Source: Ichthyophonus hoferi (Eukaryota > Opisthokonta > Ichthyosporea > Ichthyophonida > Ichthyophonidae). Taken from it: a DNA stretch of 42,770 nt. The position numbers and the translations under genes were made by a program. Shown in pieces: positions 1-31,759 of this stretch (the stretch's first letter is position 1; each line of letters starts with the position of its first letter). Under the pieces are notes generated by a model. The model saw nothing but the letters and a program-made list of their open reading frames with translations. It was not told the origin of the DNA and did no database searches. The stretch lies in NCBI GenBank assembly GCA_002751075.1, contig NAOQ01000059.1, forward strand, positions 85,430-128,199, in the 5' to 3' direction.

Positions 1-25
1 TCTCATCCCTTACCCCTACCTATAG

Positions 26-22061
<22,036 letters not shown>

Positions 22062-22151
22062 ATAGCACACGGGGGGACATACAAAGCATTCCTCTGTGGT
22101 CATGTTTCTGCAAATACGTATATAGGTGCATAGTGTCTATCTGACAACATT

Positions 22152-22168
22152 CAACGTCAATGACGTTG
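22152..22168. promoter_or_regulatory. CAACGTCA-A-TGACGTTG palindrome in the PRP8 3' UTR
   Basis: Perfect 8-bp inverted arms around one A, about 90 bp after the PRP8 stop codon and before the polyadenylation signals. Each arm contains TGACG, the CREB/ATF half-site core, but the two half-sites face each other in a non-canonical spacing. Function unknown. Confidence 0.4.
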
Positions 22169-22203
22169 TGTAGATAGCGCATAGGTTTACATATTTACAC
22201 ATT

Positions 22204-22216
22204 AATAAATAATAAA
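22204..22216 (+). terminator. PRP8 polyadenylation signals (two AATAAA)
   Basis: AATAAA occurs at 22204-22209 and again at 22211-22216, about 145 nt after the stop codon. A TG-rich stretch follows from about 22226, as expected for a downstream element. The implied 3' UTR is about 160-170 nt. Confidence 0.7.
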
Positions 22217-23592
22217 ACAAAAGTCTTGTATGTAGTAGATGTATATAATTGTGTGCATTTCTGCGCGGTTGGTGTGGCTTTTAGCATTAGGTGTGATGTA
22301 ACTAGTATCACGGAGGATGGTAGGTACCATACTGGTTGGTGTGATCTCAGTTTACCAATTAAAATTGTTTTGTGAGATGAGATAAGACTATTTCTCCATT
22401 AGATCTTCTGATATGATTGAATATGTTGTCACGGGGCGTTACTTTTTTGCTAGTAATATCTGTGTCACTTTGACGAGTGCGGTAGGGCACTGAACTATTA
22501 TTAATAGTCTTATGAAGGAATGGTAGATGCTGAAGCACACAAGTGGAGTCAGTAGGAACATGGAGAAACCTCTCTTCTTTGCAAATAATTGGCTTAAAAT
22601 AGTTACAATAAGACACCCTATAAGATTGGCTCAGACTGGTGAAAAACCAGATCAAAGGCAAATAAAAAAATAAAGCAATAGGCACGGGTGCATTACCTAT
22701 ACTCACGCATCCAGAGAGGCTACCTGTGATATGACATGGAGTGTTGTATTGTCCCTTATCTTTACTGATGTGGTTGCCTTGCATGATATTTTTTTCTTTA
22801 ACAGACACGTGCTATCGATAAAGGGTATGGGGAGTGTGGTTTGAGCGCTAATTATAACGAGCAGGCTCTCTTTATATTATTCCACAGCACTGTAACTCCG
22901 AGGTTATATCTTTCGATGTGTTTGTTCTGTTTAGATGGAAATCTGTAAAGCCTTAACCCGAAGAGACCGGAAATACATTAACTCCTAGGCACGTACAGTT
23001 ACTAGATCTTTGAAGAGATGCCTATAGGTAAACCGAGGTTCTAACACTACCGACGCCCCCAGCAGGACATTCATAATCGATCCTTCATTATCTCTCTATC
23101 AGAAGATGGTCATTGTATTTGCACAAAGTTTATGTAAATTTGGATTGCTTCAAAAGTCAGTGTAAGTAAGAAAGAGCACCTGAACATTAATAAAAGGGAT
23201 AGTTAAACTAAAAAAATTGCACGCAGAATTTTTTTTTGTCTAGTTTAAATAAAACTAACTTACGTTACATGTTTTACCTAAAACATTGAAGTCGATTGTG
23301 TCACTGCACGATGTTCTTATTTAGAAACAATTAGTGTAAATTTACTAAGCATTATAAAGACAAGAACTTGAGCTTTTTAATCAAGTGGTATGATAAATGC
23401 CTTTGAAATATTACAAGATTTCACTATCGGGTTTATAAATAACCACAGCTAGCCAACTATATATAGTTATTGAATTTCATGATATATAGATATCCATATA
23501 TCATGCAGTGGTAGGGATTATTATAAGCAGAGTCAATGTTACAACTTCCATTAATTAAATATATGCGATCATATGATCATATACATAAAATA
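22217..23592. other. Spacer between PRP8 and the NTF2-like gene
   Basis: AT-rich DNA between the two convergent genes. It contains an uninterrupted 149-codon frame on the minus strand (22359-22808), starting MSVKEKNIMQGN, with no recognisable domain, a mid-protein hydrophobic patch and no visible splice or promoter context; I do not call it a gene. The stretch 23456-23592 is very AT-rich with short palindromes such as ATATGATCATAT. I see no RNA gene or element. Confidence 0.6.
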
Positions 23593-23598
23593 TTTATT
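23593..23598 (-). terminator. Polyadenylation signal of the NTF2-like gene
   Basis: AATAAA on the minus strand, only 6 nt past the TGA stop of the 355-residue gene. The transcript would have a very short 3' UTR. It is the nearest and best-placed candidate signal. Confidence 0.6.
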
Positions 23599-23604
23599 TA
23601 TACA

Positions 23605-24672
23605 TCATTCTAAAAAACTTCCCCAATTTCTGGCGCCAAGGACACATGTACTTCGAATATGTTGAATTTTTCCATTGCTATCAAAGTCGAAAACAGAATC
23701 AACTCCCAGGCACTTGTATCCTACTTTCATTGTTCCCGGCATCACAACCTTTCCTAGGTTTCTATCAAAACGTGCACCATCCCATGTTCCCTTAATGGGT
23801 GACTTATTGAGAAATTGGCGTAGACTATCACGTCCTTTTATTTTCACTCCACCCCTCGCTTCCTCCATCTCAAAATCGTTTGAAATTAGTGACATACACC
23901 CATTTTTATTGTTTGATAAACGATATGCCATGTACATTTGAGCAGTATTTACATGCAAAACTTCCGCTTCTTCCACTCCAGGAGAATTACTAATATCGGT
24001 TAAACCATATTCTGTAAAAACTTTGACCTTATTTAAGGCCGTCTCTTCTAACTCTGCTGTTTCCTCGTCTGCTGTCGTGGAAGTCACATCACCCTGGTGT
24101 ATTTTTTTATTTCCCATACATCTTAGTGTGCATGCAGCAATTGCAGGGTCGGCGGAACACTTGCAATCATATGAACCAATGCCAACGGAGTTTCGCGCAC
24201 CCAATGCTATAGAGCTGATGGCCTTGCTGAATGAATGACGATATCCCAAATCCTTGGCTTTCTTAGAAAACTCTGTTACTGTCGAAAAGGAAGTTCGCCT
24301 GAATGTTAAATTTGGCAATAGTAGAGGTCGGTGTGCGAGCACCATTTTCTGTATTTTCCCACGTTCATTAAATTCAAACGTAATAATAACATCCTTTAAG
24401 CTATCATCTGAAATCATTCTCCCTAGAGCGATTACCTTTAGTTGGGTTTTATCAAGGCATGCAGCTTCCCAGGTACCACTTAGCGGTATTTTTTCCATGT
24501 AGGAGCGAACTGCAACTTGACCAGAGATAATGGTTAGACCTTGTTGTAATGTTGGCGTCTCTAAACAAATAAGTAACTTTACATTGCTGCAAACCAGTGC
24601 CATGCAACTGGCTCTGTCATTGGCCAGACGATAGGCCATGAACCTTTGTGCTGTTTTCACGTTCTCTGACAT
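23605..24672 (-). CDS. Tandem NTF2/SnoaL-like two-domain protein (unnamed family)
   Basis: A single-exon frame of 355 codons, the longest outside the known genes. The protein is an internal duplication. Residues 5-114 and 241-342 share the pattern AQ-x-(F/Y)MAYRL(A/S)N followed by CM(A/S)L, then GTW(E/D), then F(E/D)F(N/D)-x-x-GKIQ near the end of each copy. That arrangement, with the closing F-x-F-(N/D)-x-x-GKI strand, is typical of NTF2-like/SnoaL-like alpha+beta barrels; the assignment is by pattern, not search. An LGARN motif recurs after both copies (residues 157-161 and 345-349). The linker (115-240) has a Cys cluster (C170, C172, C181, C185) and an acidic stretch. No signal peptide or membrane segment is seen. 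The start codon has A at -3. Enzyme, transport adaptor or scaffold roles are all possible; I cannot choose. Lack of introns beside an intron-dense gene is odd. Confidence 0.75.
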   Translation of the reverse strand: MSENVKTAQRFMAYRLANDRASCMALVCSNVKLLICLETPTLQQGLTIISGQVAVRSYMEKIPLSGTWEAACLDKTQLKVIALGRMISDDSLKDVIITFEFNERGKIQKMVLAHRPLLLPNLTFRRTSFSTVTEFSKKAKDLGYRHSFSKAISSIALGARNSVGIGSYDCKCSADPAIAACTLRCMGNKKIHQGDVTSTTADEETAELEETALNKVKVFTEYGLTDISNSPGVEEAEVLHVNTAQMYMAYRLSNNKNGCMSLISNDFEMEEARGGVKIKGRDSLRQFLNKSPIKGTWDGARFDRNLGKVVMPGTMKVGYKCLGVDSVFDFDSNGKIQHIRSTCVLGARNWGSFLE

Positions 24673-25411
24673 AATGTTGTGTGTAAGAGAGAATTAAGAT
24701 AACTCGTAGGCCTTCTTTGTGCTTGCACAATTACACTACAAGGGACGTGTATGATGTTAATTTACGATGACAGAGTACTACCATTTATTCAAGTGGCCAT
24801 GACAGTAAAAATATAATTTTTAACAAAGGAAACTCCACGATGCGAACATCATCGCGATGGGTCGTCAACTAACTCTCAAAAGATAGATCAGTATTTATAA
24901 TTTATAAAATGTAAAAATGCCCAATAGTGGAAGCCCGCTAACAATTGGCATTTAATCCTTATGATCCTTTTGATTTTCGATAGGCAGGTACATAAAATAA
25001 AATTGTGAATAATTAAAATAATTAAAAATACGATCAGTAGTACATTTTTATCCATCTTATTCCTGTAAGTATTTTATACTGATTGGGTTACAAGGATTTG
25101 TTAATTATCATGTAAACATGTAATATGCCAACAAACTGATATGCAAATATCTTAGTAGTTAAATTCCATGGGATCGCCAATACAATTGGTGTAGCCACAC
25201 CGATAATCACAGCACAACATTCCATAGGACGTATTTTATATACTGCCAATCAAATTGTTGATCTAGAAAATTAAATATATGCCATCCATTCCAGAAGTGT
25301 CCAAAAATTTAAGGCTCTCGAGTCTTTTCGAAGGAAATTCAGTCCCAATTTAGAAACAAAATACAGAGAAGACGACTATGCCCTTATATTCATTGTTAAA
25401 ACAGGAATATT
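24673..25411. other. AT-rich upstream region of the NTF2-like gene
   Basis: About 740 bp before the minus-strand gene, with no coding frame. On the minus strand a TATAAAT-like motif lies near 24900, some 230 bp before the ATG, which is far but could serve if the 5' UTR is long. Nothing else is recognised. Confidence 0.5.
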
Positions 25412-25850
25412 TAATTGATTTGGGTATTTATTTATATGATCATATTTAATGTTATTAGCAATTATTATTGCATGTGTAGTTTGGAAAAGTAGTTAGGGCA
25501 ATGTATTTGGTATTAAATGGTAGAGGAATCTGTGATAGTTCTAGTGGCCTGCTCGATTTTTGTTTTAGTGCAGGTATTAATTTTGGTTAGCGACCATCAT
25601 AAATATTCTTATCGGCTAATACAATTGATGAAAGATCACAGAGACCCACTAGGATTGTCTGATTCTATCTCGTGTCTCTATTTGGATGGCTCATTAGCTG
25701 ATTCCCAAATGTAAGTGCTTGCAACTATCGACAAATCAATTTAAAATACGTTTCCATTCGGCATCTTGTGTGTAACGTAACAAAGGCAAATGGCAATAAA
25801 AGATTATCTATCAAAATTGAACCAGCCAATTGTAGAGGTCCCGCAACTTG
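25412..25850. repeat. Diverged repeat D, copy 1 (with ~270 bp extra segment)
   Basis: 25412-25520 and 25794-25850 match 30960-31125 in the same orientation. Shared strings include TGTTATTAGCAATTA/TATTATTAGCAATTA, and AACCAGCCAAT followed by a GGTCC-x-GCAACT block. Copy 1 has about 270 extra bases between the two matching parts, flanked by AAATGG at 25515-25520 and 25788-25793. The element class is unknown. Confidence 0.55.
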
Positions 25851-26189
25851 AAAGTTTTTAAAGACAATATGTGACCAAGAGCCAACAAAATTCTTTAGGC
25901 TAGGGTTCGACCTTTTGTGGCTTTTACTTCGATTGCCTTCCATCAAAATAATATAGCCAGCTGGATTTGAAAAGCTAAATCAATTGCTGTCCTAATGCTA
26001 ATTTGGTAAGTATAAAGTTATTGACTTCATACTTGTTGTGTTAATACGGGCAAGATTTTTAAACTGGCAATGAATGGGGTGCTGTGGGCTGCTGTAGGAG
26101 GTCAAATACCACTTATTTGTTATTGGTATGGAGGTGAATTTGTTTGTATGGTCTCTGAACCTTGTCTTCGTCTAAATATTATTTTTTTC

Positions 26190-26425
26190 TAGTTTTAGTA
26201 TCATAGAATGACCCTAGTCCAAGAGGTATTGTTGAAGCCAAAGGTTTTTGCTACGCATTTTCTTATCATTTCTTGACGTTCTTTTTGGAGACCACATTAA
26301 AAAATATATATTATAATATTACTTAGCTAAAGCCTTGTATGAAATTTTTTTTAGCTGAACTATGTTATTACTGGTTAATATCTTAGGAATAGACAGAGTA
26401 GTTGTGTTCAATAATAATCAAGTAC
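26190..26425. repeat. Repeat B, copy 1 (partial 1.2 kb unit)
   Basis: Aligns by eye with 28957-29180 in the same orientation. Shared parts include TTTTCTTATCATTTCTTGAC followed by TTCTTTTTG, then AATATTACTTA-x-CTAAAGCC and GTGTTCAATAATA. Divergence is substantial, so the copies are old. It appears to be the right end of the unit whose full copies start at 27745 and 29175. Confidence 0.65.
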
Positions 26426-26464
26426 TGTTACAAGATCGCTAACTACAGATGAGTAAGAAAGTTT

Positions 26465-26790
26465 GAGCATGGCTCAAGATATTAGGTAAGTCAATAATTG
26501 TGTCTCAAGGTAAGAGGTAGTTGCCTAGTGTTTTAATTGTGTAATATCTTTTAACCCGATAAATTGATTTGTCAACAAAAGAAATCTGCAAGTAGCTACA
26601 CCAATGAGATAACTGACTAAAAAGCCATTCTAAAAAGGAGATAATATAAATGTAAACTGCAATCAATAATAAAGAGCTGCACACACAAATGCGGAGAAGA
26701 TAAGATTTTATTAAACTTAATATTCCCTCTTTCTCTAAGTGAATATAAGTTACAAGAATGCTCTTGTCTCTACTTATTATTTTGAACATG
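26465..26790. repeat. Repeat A, copy 1
   Basis: About 300 bp aligning with 27378-27690 in the same orientation. Shared strings include GATTGATTTGTCAAC in copy 2 (AATTGATTTGTCAAC here), CTGACTAAAAAGCCATTCTA, AATGCGGAGAAGATAAGA and TGTCTCTACTT. The minus-strand frame over it is not convincing as a gene. Element class unknown; no target duplications are clear. Confidence 0.7.
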
Positions 26791-27377
26791 GTAGCTTAAC
26801 TGGTTTACTATGGTCACAAAACCTGGTAATTCTATGAAGTCAACGATCCACAAATGCCGAAAACACTTCACCCCAACCTTACATATATCCATTGACTTTT
26901 ACGTGTGGAGACTCAATTTTATTATACTTACACATTGCTTTCAAATCGGCCTTTGACCTATCAATACTTCCAGCTTCAAAGTGACACCAAGGTAGAAGCA
27001 ACTCAGCAACACCCACATATCACTTTCGCCGCCAGTTGCCAGATGTCAGACGCCAAATGCCAAAGGCTACGACAGAGCCAGAACCAGAGCCAGAGCAAGC
27101 AGGAACATTTAACATATAGTTTTTCACTTCTGAGTATCATCAGGAATTATCTAGTTCATTTAATGAGCAACAAACCTACAACTAAGCAGATTTTCTCCTA
27201 CGCTGGGAGAGTGCCGTTGTATAGAGAAAACACAAGCGTAGTAAGATAGTCCAGCAAAATTTGTGCTCCCAAGAACACACGTCATATAACTGTTTGGTTC
27301 TATTGCATCTGAGAAGCGTCAAGAAACATCTAAAGAAACAACCATAGACAAAACAAAATCTATATATTGAATCACGG

Positions 27378-27690
27378 TTATGGCTCAAGATAATAGGTAG
27401 TTGCATAGTGATTTAATTGCATAATATCTTCCAACCAGATAGATTGATTTGTCAACATGGAAATCTGCATGTAGTTACACCAATGAGGTAGCTGACTAAA
27501 AAGCCATTCTAGAAAGGAAATTAATATAAAGAACTACAATCAATAAGAAAAAGCTGGTTGACTAGCCCCGCACACATACAAATGCGGAGAAGATAAGAGT
27601 TTAATAAATTTAATATTCCCTTTCTCTCTAAATGAATATAAGTAAGTTACAGGAACGCTCCTGTCTCTACTTCTGATTCTAAACAAATAC
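27378..27690. repeat. Repeat A, copy 2
   Basis: Partner of 26465-26790, with about the same length and order of conserved blocks. Its end, CAGGAACGCTCCTGTCTCTACTT, is split-matched also at about 31318-31340, so at least three insertions of this family lie within 5 kb. A small insertion with CTAGCCCCG distinguishes this copy. Confidence 0.7.
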
Positions 27691-27744
27691 CAACTAGACT
27701 TGTAAATAAGGAGTTGTGGGTATTTTAGTGTATAGTATAAAAAA

Positions 27745-29180
27745 ATAGCCCTGAAGCACCAATAAGTATATAGGCAAGGTTGAAAAAAATAATAAAGAAC
27801 TGCGGTTCAGTCATTCAAACAAACAATATTATCTCCTTTTTATTTTATTTTTCAGAAGTTCTAATATATATTACGGCAAGTATATCTAAAGAAATAGAAC
27901 TTCATAATCCAGATAACAATCTAAAAGGCCAACTAGAACACTTTGATATTAATACCTTTCCTATTTGTTTTATTTACAATAGAAAATCGTCTGATAAACA
28001 ATTAAAGGCTTCTGTATTACTCAACCAACAGTATGAGCTTCAGGAGAGTAAGATAAGGCGTTAGCATACTCATTGCCAGTTGATAGAGATACTGATAGTC
28101 GTTACAATTTAGTTACAAGCAGAACTTACAAGCACTTGAACCAGTTCTGTTTTCGTTATTATATATAGTTTTTTGATGGGTTTCTTGTTAAAATAAAACA
28201 AAATAATTGAATCTTACTGCGCGGAAAGAATAACATTAGGTTTCTTTCTTCCGATCACAGACCAAAGGATGATTTTAGATGGGAATGTCCTACCCCTCCA
28301 TATTGATAAGTAAAAAAAAAATATTTAAATCATTTTTTCCGTCCGTGGGCAGAAGAAAGAAACCTTATGTTACTCTTTCCGCGTAATGAGATGCAATCAT
28401 TTTATTTTTTAACAGGGCTATGTATATTAAACAGTACAATAAGTAAATATATAAAAATGCATGGCTTAAGCCAAATTTTCTGACAAATGAACCCCGGCAT
28501 GTGGCTGTCTACAACTAATGTTTTATGGCATATATAACATACATTTAATGTTGATGCTTACAAACCGGTGGCTACATATATAAGGTGTGGGTGTGGCTTC
28601 TATTAGCTTTTATTAGACACCAATCCTCCTGCTACCAAAGAGGAAAGGTAATGTTGAATACAGGACAACTGGGAAAAATCATCTTTTTTACTGTTTGGTT
28701 TCCCTATAGAGTAAGGTGTTATACTTCAAAGTGCGAAATTGTGCTAAAAGCTTTATAATCACGCATTAATATTAAACATTTTGTAATGCTGAAATGCAAG
28801 GATACCATAGGTGATATAATTTCGAATATATTGATAGGGTTATCATTAAACAACCAATCAGTAATAAGTCTCTTTTGTTTATTTTTCTGGAATAAAATTA
28901 GTGTAAGAACTGTGCTGGTGCAGCTGGCACATATATCTTGATTGGTATTTTTGTTTTTAGTTTTACTATCATAGATTGACCTCGGCCCAAAAGGTCTTGT
29001 TGGAGCCAAAGTTTTTGCTGAACCTTTTCTTATCATTTCTTGACATTCTTTTTGATACCACTTGGAAAAAGTATTTTAATATTACTTAACTAAAGCCTAG
29101 TATTAGATTCTTGTTAGCTAATTTTTGCTATTATCGGTTAATAACTTTGGAGTAATTGTGTTCAATAATAGTCAAGTACC
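27745..29180. repeat. 1.2 kb tandem unit, copy 1 (interrupted by a MITE)
   Basis: Homologous, in the same orientation, to 29175-30310. Landmarks: AATAAGTATATAG (27761 versus 29186), GTGAGCTTCAGGA-like sequence near the end of a coding-like stretch, GTACAATAAGTAAATA, CGAAATTGTGCTA and CAACCAATCAGTAATA. The offset between copies is about 1425 bp, or about 1204 bp without the MITE. A 94-codon frame (27780-28064) lies in the first third, and the other copy has coding-like sequence at the matching place, so the unit may once have carried a gene. Class unknown. Confidence 0.7.
28188..28412. mobile_element. TTAA-flanked MITE with ~60-bp terminal inverted repeats
   Basis: A 217-bp element (28192-28408) between two TTAA tetramers (28188-28191 and 28409-28412). 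The ends form imperfect inverted repeats of about 57-60 bp; the best part contains GCGGAAAG, TAACAT and GGTTTCTTTCTTC on both sides. The centre is non-coding and includes a poly-A run. The homologous second tandem unit has one TTAA at this point (within GAAGTTAAATAG, about 29657) and no insert, so this is a filled/empty pair. TTAA duplication is the hallmark of piggyBac-type transposition, but the tips do not match usual piggyBac ends. It must have been mobilised by a transposase encoded elsewhere. Confidence 0.75.
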
Positions 29181-30310
29181 AACTAAATAAGTATATAGAC
29201 AAGTTTGAAAAATAATAATAAAGGACTACTGTCCAATCATTTAAACAATATTATAATATTATTTTCTTTGGAGATTCTAATATATATATATATATCACGT
29301 CAAGTATATATAAAGAAGAAGTATATAATACTGATAACAATTTAAAAGGCTAACTAAAGCAATATGATATTAATGCCTCTTCTATTAAATATAGGATTAC
29401 TGTATATATTCAACCAGTTTTGAATCACAGTTATTTTATTTACAATAAAAAATTGTCTGGTAAGAAATTATAAGCTTCTGTATCACTCAACCAACAGTGT
29501 GAGCTTCAGGAAGAGTTAGATAAGCCGTTAGCATACTCATTGCCAGTTGAGAGTGATAATGATAATCTTTATAATCAACTACAAGCAGAACCTACAAACT
29601 CTTGAATTGGTTCTGTTTTCAATATTATATATATATATTGACGAGTGTTTTGAAGTTAAATAGCTCTATATATGGCCATGTATATTTTAAATAGTACAAT
29701 AAGTAAATACATAAAAATATGTGGCTTGAACTAAATTGTCTGACGAAAGAAATTCGCCATGTGTCTACAACTAAAGTTATATAACATACATAGCATACAT
29801 TTAATATGTTGACGCTTACAAACCGATAGCCACATATATAAGGTGTGCGCTCTTTTCACTTTTATTAGTCATTAATCCATGACATTTATATTCCCACTGC
29901 TACCAAAAAATAAAGGTAATGTTGAACACACACAGGGTAACTGAGAATGGTCATTTTTTTTGCTGTTCGGTTTTCCTATAGGATAAGGTGCTACACTTTG
30001 AAGTGCGAAATTGTGCTACACGTTTTATAATCACGCAATAATATTAAATTTGCAGTGTTAAAAATGCGAGAACATCATAGGTGACATAATTTCAAATATA
30101 TTGATTCATAGGATTACCATTATCCAACCAATCAGTAATAGGTGTCTTTTGTTTATTTTTCTGGCATAAAAAATGCAAAAACTATGCCGGCGCTGTTGGC
30201 ATATATACCTTGATTGGTATTTTGTAATATATATATATCTATCAATTTATCCATCAGTGTTAAAACATTTCTTTCTTCTATTTTATTTGTATTTGTAGTT
30301 TTTCTATTAT
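29175..30310. repeat. 1.2 kb tandem unit, copy 2 (no MITE)
   Basis: Second copy of the unit at 27745-29180, starting at the same AATAAGTATATAG landmark and ending near a GTAGTTTTTCTATTATGAT block that matches the start of the B segment. It holds an AT microsatellite near 29280-29296. Coding-like sequence resembling that of copy 1 is present around 29480-29605. Head-to-tail order suggests local tandem duplication, or adjacent insertion of one family. Confidence 0.65.
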
Positions 30311-30959
30311 GATCTGGGACACCACCGACACCATGGTATATCAATATTGAGTTGATGTGCCACGCATAGGAGACATGTAATCTATTGTTTGCAGTTTTCT
30401 TAGCGTTGGATTACACCTCAACCAATAAAATTTAATTTAACAGGTCAATATTATTGGCTGTCCTTCGCGTTACTATGCTATGATATATCGGGCTGCAGTA
30501 ATTAATTTCAATGTGATAGTAGTCTTTACGTTTACAACAATTATACCCCTGTTTCAGACAAGTTCATATCTACGATAGTTCTAAACAACCTTGTTGATTA
30601 ACGTGAGAATAATTGCATATAATTGAGATTAATCAGAATGTGATGATTGTTTCCCAACTACTTATGATTTTTATGTGTGGCAATGTACATAAACCGCGAT
30701 TGGGATGCTAGTTAGCCTCAGAATGAGAAAAGTGTTGCATCTGCAACCTTTCCAAGTGAAAGCGAGTCAACGCTAACCCCTTTAGCTGTATATTTTGCCG
30801 ACTCTTTAACAAATATATATTATATGGTTTCGATACACAGAACAATGTTGTGCTGGTTCAAAAACTTGTTAAAATAATCACGTCAAACTTGCTCGGGATA
30901 TCCACAATATGAGGAGAAACTTCAGAGCGGCTTTTATTTGCTAACGTTTAAATCGGGGT
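30311..30959. other. AT-rich spacer without recognised features
   Basis: No coding frame of note, no RNA gene and no clear repeat. A run of short unrelated motifs only. Confidence 0.5.
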
Positions 30960-31125
30960 AGTTAATTAATTTAGAATTTCTTTATATAGCTATACTTGTT
31001 TAATATTATTAGCAATTACTGGAAACATAGTTGGCCAATGTAATGTAATAGTGTTAAATGCCAGTCCTAATGATTGATCGATTAAAATTAAACCAGCCAA
31101 TGGCGGGGGTCCAGCAACTATATAA
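30960..31125. repeat. Diverged repeat D, copy 2
   Basis: Continuous version of the split repeat at 25412-25850: the two matching halves lie next to each other here. It serves as the reference for calling the extra segment in copy 1. Confidence 0.55.
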
Positions 31126-31295
31126 TAAGCCGTTTCAAATCATATTTTTTTTGGTTTGAGATAACTCATTGCTCAGGCATACTGCCACGACAAGTCCTGC
31201 TGACCTGTTCAATAATAAAAATATGTCTTAGCGTATTTGTTATCCGTATATGCAAAGGTACACGTTAAAGCTTCCTTTAATTCAATATTCACTCC

Positions 31296-31345
31296 ACTTC
31301 TAAATAAATATAGGTCACAGGAACGCTCCTGTCTCTACTTATTTG
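31296..31345. repeat. Fragment of repeat A
   Basis: TCTAAATAAATATAGGTCACAG followed by GAACGCTCCTGTCTCTACTT matches the right end of repeat A (27620-27680 and 26733-26775). The rest of the repeat is absent here. The core ACAGGA/TCCTGT is a 6-bp inverted pair around ACGC. Confidence 0.6.
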
Positions 31346-31735
31346 ACTCAACAGTTAGTAATACTGGCAGGAGGGTAAATATGTTTTTAGTGAGGAATGA
31401 AGATTATGGTTTCTTGGCGCATAACCCAACAGTGTTTAGACAAAAAACTTTCCTACTGAATGAATAGCTTTTTATTTGTCATTTTTCTTGATTTTCTTAC
31501 ATGCGTGATCTCCGGCTTGAAAATCCTGCTCCAGCCATTCGGCCTGTATATAATTCGTAATTAACAGTGTCCAGTAATATGCCCTAAAATGGACAAGTCA
31601 TTTTTGACGCTATCAAAATACTTTAATGTAGCGCATACCAGGACTCATGCTTGCGTCATTACTCATGTTGGTAGCCTCATTATCACATAATCAGCTTTAA
31701 TATAGCCGTACTAAGGTGCACCAATAACAAACGCA

Positions 31736-31748
31736 GTTGCTTGGCAAC
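31736..31748. promoter_or_regulatory. RFX-type X-box palindrome upstream of glycogen phosphorylase
   Basis: GTTGCTTGGCAAC: perfect half-sites GTTGC and GCAAC with a 3-bp centre, about 1.7 kb before the phosphorylase start codon. RFX factors bind such sites at ciliary and other genes in animals and relatives. No gene starts nearby except phosphorylase, so regulatory use is uncertain. Confidence 0.4.
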
Positions 31749-31759
31749 ATATTATTTTG

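Noticed and set aside
26905-27249. 114-codon plus-strand frame between copies of repeat A
   Set aside because: Contains a short imperfect CAGAGC-type tract, no domain, and no context of a gene; likely chance.
31470-31601. Short minus-strand frame with protein-like sequence around AEWLEQDFQAGDHACKK
   Set aside because: About 40 codons, no start codon or splice partners seen; too short to support.
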